From contig NW_025955594.1 of assembly GCF_022376445.1 (NCBI RefSeq), forward strand, positions 1 to 19,345: a stretch of DNA of 19,345 bases, read 5' to 3'. Position 1 is the first letter of the stretch. Each line of letters opens with the position of its first letter. Made by a program: the position numbers and the translations under genes. This DNA is from Fomitopsis serialis. Lineage: Eukaryota > Basidiomycota > Agaricomycetes > Polyporales > Fomitopsidaceae. This document shows positions 19,314 to 19,345 of this stretch, piece after piece. Below the pieces are notes generated by a model. The model was not told the DNA's origin. It worked only from the letters and a program-made list of their open reading frames with translations, and made no database searches.

Positions 19314-19345
19314 GGCTGCGATGAAGAGTCGAAAGGGCGATCGAG

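Noticed and set aside
1..19345. CRISPR array, bacterial operon or phage-like module
   Set aside because: No regularly spaced direct repeats, Shine-Dalgarno-led gene runs or phage proteins were seen; all genes have eukaryotic introns.

Overview
This window looks like nuclear DNA of a filamentous basidiomycete, probably an Agaricomycete. The genes carry many short introns (about 45-70 bases, GTRNGT...YAG), intergenic spaces are short, and the proteins resemble mushroom-forming fungi. No bacterial, organellar or viral segment was seen. All functional calls rest on recognising protein families by eye; no search was run.

Layout, left to right. (1) 1-650, minus: 5' end of an AGC kinase of the Sch9 type (C2-like N-terminal region only; the kinase domain lies off the left edge), with two apparent frameshifts. 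(2) 789-1041: a 253-bp palindromic MITE with 72-bp terminal inverted repeats and a 3-bp target duplication, about 140 bp upstream of the Sch9-type start codon. (3) 1781-3746, minus: an intact eight-exon major facilitator transporter (526 aa). (4) 5229-6871, plus: an intact six-exon 26S proteasome ATPase RPT5 (457 aa). (5) about 7471-14589, minus: a full-length ABCC (Ybt1/Vmr1/MRP type) ABC transporter with introns and signature motifs preserved, but with at least 15 small indels, nearly all 1-2 base losses. (6) 14590-16367: repeat-rich spacer with a direct repeat that brackets the ABC gene (second copy at 6973-7105), a 40-bp near-perfect inverted repeat, and a third related copy just upstream of the next gene. 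(7) 16368-16966, plus: a three-exon small secreted glycoprotein (159 aa). (8) 17601-18267, plus: EAF6, a subunit of histone acetyltransferase complexes (188 aa), with a predicted GC-AG intron. (9) 18464-19313, minus: the RNA exosome cap subunit RRP40 (230 aa), convergent with EAF6.

The genes do not form a pathway cluster. They are a housekeeping neighbourhood (TOR-pathway kinase, proteasome, chromatin, exosome) into which two membrane transporters, a secreted protein and repeats are interspersed. The five complete genes were reconstructed with every exon junction in frame, so the dense frameshifts in the ABC gene, and the two in the Sch9-type gene, stand out as a local anomaly. I did not find a convincing new biological system. 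The points most worth checking are the indel-only damage of the ABC gene, the MITE in the Sch9-type promoter, and the repeat family at 15.1-16.1 kb.
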